NCBI GenBank assembly: GCA_944341075.1
Contig: CALVLV010000016.1
Span: forward strand, 1-44,082
Length of the DNA: 44,082 bases
Direction of reading: 5' to 3'
DNA from: an uncultured Clostridia bacterium
GTDB lineage: Bacteria > Bacillota > Clostridia > Christensenellales > Borkfalkiaceae
Shown piece by piece: positions 43,131-44,082 of this stretch. Made by a program: the position numbers and the translations under genes. The notes beneath the pieces are model-generated. The model saw only the letters and a program-made list of their open reading frames with translations, was not told the DNA's origin and did not search any database. Position 1 is the first letter of the stretch. Each line of letters starts with the position of its first letter.

Positions 43131-43196
43131 GCTCCCGTAGTTAAATGGACGTAGCACCATCATATAAAAGGGCCGTTGTTGGTTCGCGCGAGGAGG
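43131..43196 (+). pseudogene. Decayed tRNA-Arg copy
   Basis: It opens with GCTCCCGTAGTTAAATGGA and later has GGGCCGTTGTTGGTTCG, matching the ends of the intact tRNA-Arg, but the anticodon arm (CACCATCATATAAAAGGG) and the 3' end are broken. A separate CCCGCCGGGAGTA 3'-end fragment lies at 43245-43257. Confidence 0.6.
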
Positions 43197-43271
43197 CACA
43201 GCCTACGACACTCTGCCGATGCTCCCGCAGGGAAACGGCAGATACCCGCCGGGAGTAAACTTAAACAATTG

Positions 43272-43316
43272 AATATGCTTCCGTAGTTAAATGGATATAA
43301 CAGCCCCCTCCTAAGG
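43272..43316 (+). pseudogene. 5' half of tRNA-Arg (45-base exact duplicate)
   Basis: It is identical to 43471-43515, from just upstream of the tRNA to just past the anticodon, then diverges. A few bases on, CCACAAGATATTG (43328-43340) repeats the tRNA terminator at 43557-43569, so it looks like an internal deletion of a duplicated tRNA. Confidence 0.75.
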
Positions 43317-43475
43317 TATTGTTCTATCCACAAGATATTGCCCAAAACGCACGTTTTTCGGGAAAAATCGTTTGATTTATGCTTATTTTCACGGGGGCGG
43401 AAAAAAGTTGGTATAAATTTTGGTATAAAATTTTTTCCGACAATGATTTCTGCCTCGTGCAATAAAATTTAATAT

Positions 43476-43550
43476 GCTTCCGTAGTTAAATGGATATAAC
43501 AGCCCCCTCCTAAGGGGCCGTTGTGGGTTCGATTCCCGCCGGGAGTACCA
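43476..43550 (+). tRNA. tRNA-Arg (anticodon CCT)
   Basis: 75 bases with encoded CCA. Acceptor GCTTCCG pairs with CGGGAGT. The anticodon loop CTCCTAA sits on a GCCCC/GGGGC stem, anticodon CCT. The T arm has GGGTTCGATTCCC. Confidence 0.93.
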
Positions 43551-43554
43551 CTTT

Positions 43555-43579
43555 GACCACAAGATATTGTGGTCTTTTT
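43555..43579 (+). terminator. Terminator of tRNA-Arg
   Basis: GACCACAA/TTGTGGTC stem around GATA, followed by TTTTTC. Confidence 0.8.
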
Positions 43580-43690
43580 CTTTTCTACCACAATATTTAG
43601 GCAAGATTTTCCAAAATTGGTATAAAAATCGGGTTATACCAGAAAATTTTACTATCCAGCAAAAAGGAATGACCGCAAAGGCCATTCCTT

Positions 43691-44082
43691 TTACTCTGTC
43701 AGGCGGTTCAAAGCGTTCACCGCGATGCCCTGCGTATCAGGGATAAAGTGGCTGTACACTTTCAAAGTGACGGTCGAATCGCTGTGTCCCATATATTTGC
43801 TCACCGTCTGTATCGGGACGTTCTGCGCCAAAAGCAGGCTACAATAGGTATGTCGCAAGCCGTGACAAGTGACGTGTTTCATGTCCCATTTGCGCTCATA
43901 GAAGGTCAGCCATTGCCCAATAGACTGCGGGTACAGCGGCTGCCGATATACATTTACGGCGAGATAGGTTTCGTCAAGACGGCTGTCAAACTCGTCGTCG
44001 GCGATCCTGAACCAGTCCATGTACTTCTTCAAATCGTCTATCAGCGCATCCGTCAAAGGAATGTCGCGGACGGACGTCTTTG
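43691..44082 (-). CDS. Tyrosine recombinase/integrase, C-terminal part (cut by window)
   Basis: At least 130 residues visible; the frame stays open past the window edge, so the N-terminus is missing. HGLRHTYCSLL holds the catalytic His-x-x-Arg and YMGHSDSTVTLKVYSHF holds the His/Asp position and the nucleophilic Tyr. Such enzymes insert phages, ICEs or genomic islands, often at tRNA genes. It reads towards tRNA-Arg, about 140 bases away, which is the likely attachment site. The element it belongs to would extend to the right. Confidence 0.92.
   Translation of the reverse strand, partial: KTSVRDIPLTDALIDDLKKYMDWFRIADDEFDSRLDETYLAVNVYRQPLYPQSIGQWLTFYERKWDMKHVTCHGLRHTYCSLLLAQNVPIQTVSKYMGHSDSTVTLKVYSHFIPDTQGIAVNALNRLTE

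Noticed and set aside
43389-43685. 98-codon minus-strand frame over tRNA-Arg
   Set aside because: Its RRESNPQRP-like core is the tRNA read in reverse, a common spurious annotation.

Overview
The window looks like a chromosomal segment of a spore-forming, anaerobic Clostridia-type Firmicute, at roughly 50% GC by eye. The evidence is a spoVAC-spoVAD-spoVAE operon, purine-rich Shine-Dalgarno sites, TTGACA/TATAAT promoters often with an extended TGn, a flavodiiron protein, a CoA-disulfide reductase-rhodanese fusion and a hexameric-type glutamate dehydrogenase. The lineage below class is an inference.

Layout. 1-3.7 kb: a Cys/Gly-rich small protein, a Nudix-SDR fusion, thymidylate synthase and dihydrofolate reductase. 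3.9-7.6 kb: a ZIP metal transporter, an SDR and the SpoVA dipicolinate-channel genes. 7.7-10.4 kb: CoA-disulfide reductase and a YihY membrane protein. 10.4-13.1 kb (minus strand): DegV, RidA and threonine dehydratase. 13.1-27.2 kb: an AT-rich, structured leader followed by a SipW-type secretion locus. It has a SipW-like signal peptidase, three or four small secreted or membrane proteins with SipW-cognate-like N-termini, a 2402-residue GLUG-repeat surface protein and a single-pass membrane protein. 27.4-34.2 kb: DUF1349 protein, M32 carboxypeptidase, CPBP protease, tRNA-Ser, amidase-like protein, amidohydrolase and gdhA. 34.2-42.2 kb: a Vat/CatB-type acetyltransferase behind a leader-peptide attenuator, proBA, flavodiiron protein, MscL, an LtaS-like enzyme and a GNAT gene broken by one stop codon. 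42.4-44.1 kb: a Cdd1-DUF3795 fusion, an intact tRNA-Arg with several decayed copies, and a tyrosine recombinase that runs off the window.

The most unusual region is the SipW locus. In Bacillus, SipW matures the matrix fibre protein TasA. Here the same kind of peptidase sits among several divergent candidate substrates and a giant beta-helix-type adhesin, which suggests a surface or matrix fibre system.

Three regulatory signals also stand out. The first is a perfect 10-bp stem between a 14-codon leader and the acetyltransferase start. The second is an 18-bp dyad found four times, with compensatory changes, two copies overlapping promoters. The third is a T6-A6-C-T6 tract between a strong ribosome binding site and an out-of-frame gene in the SipW operon. 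All functional statements rest on reading motifs by eye; no database search was run.
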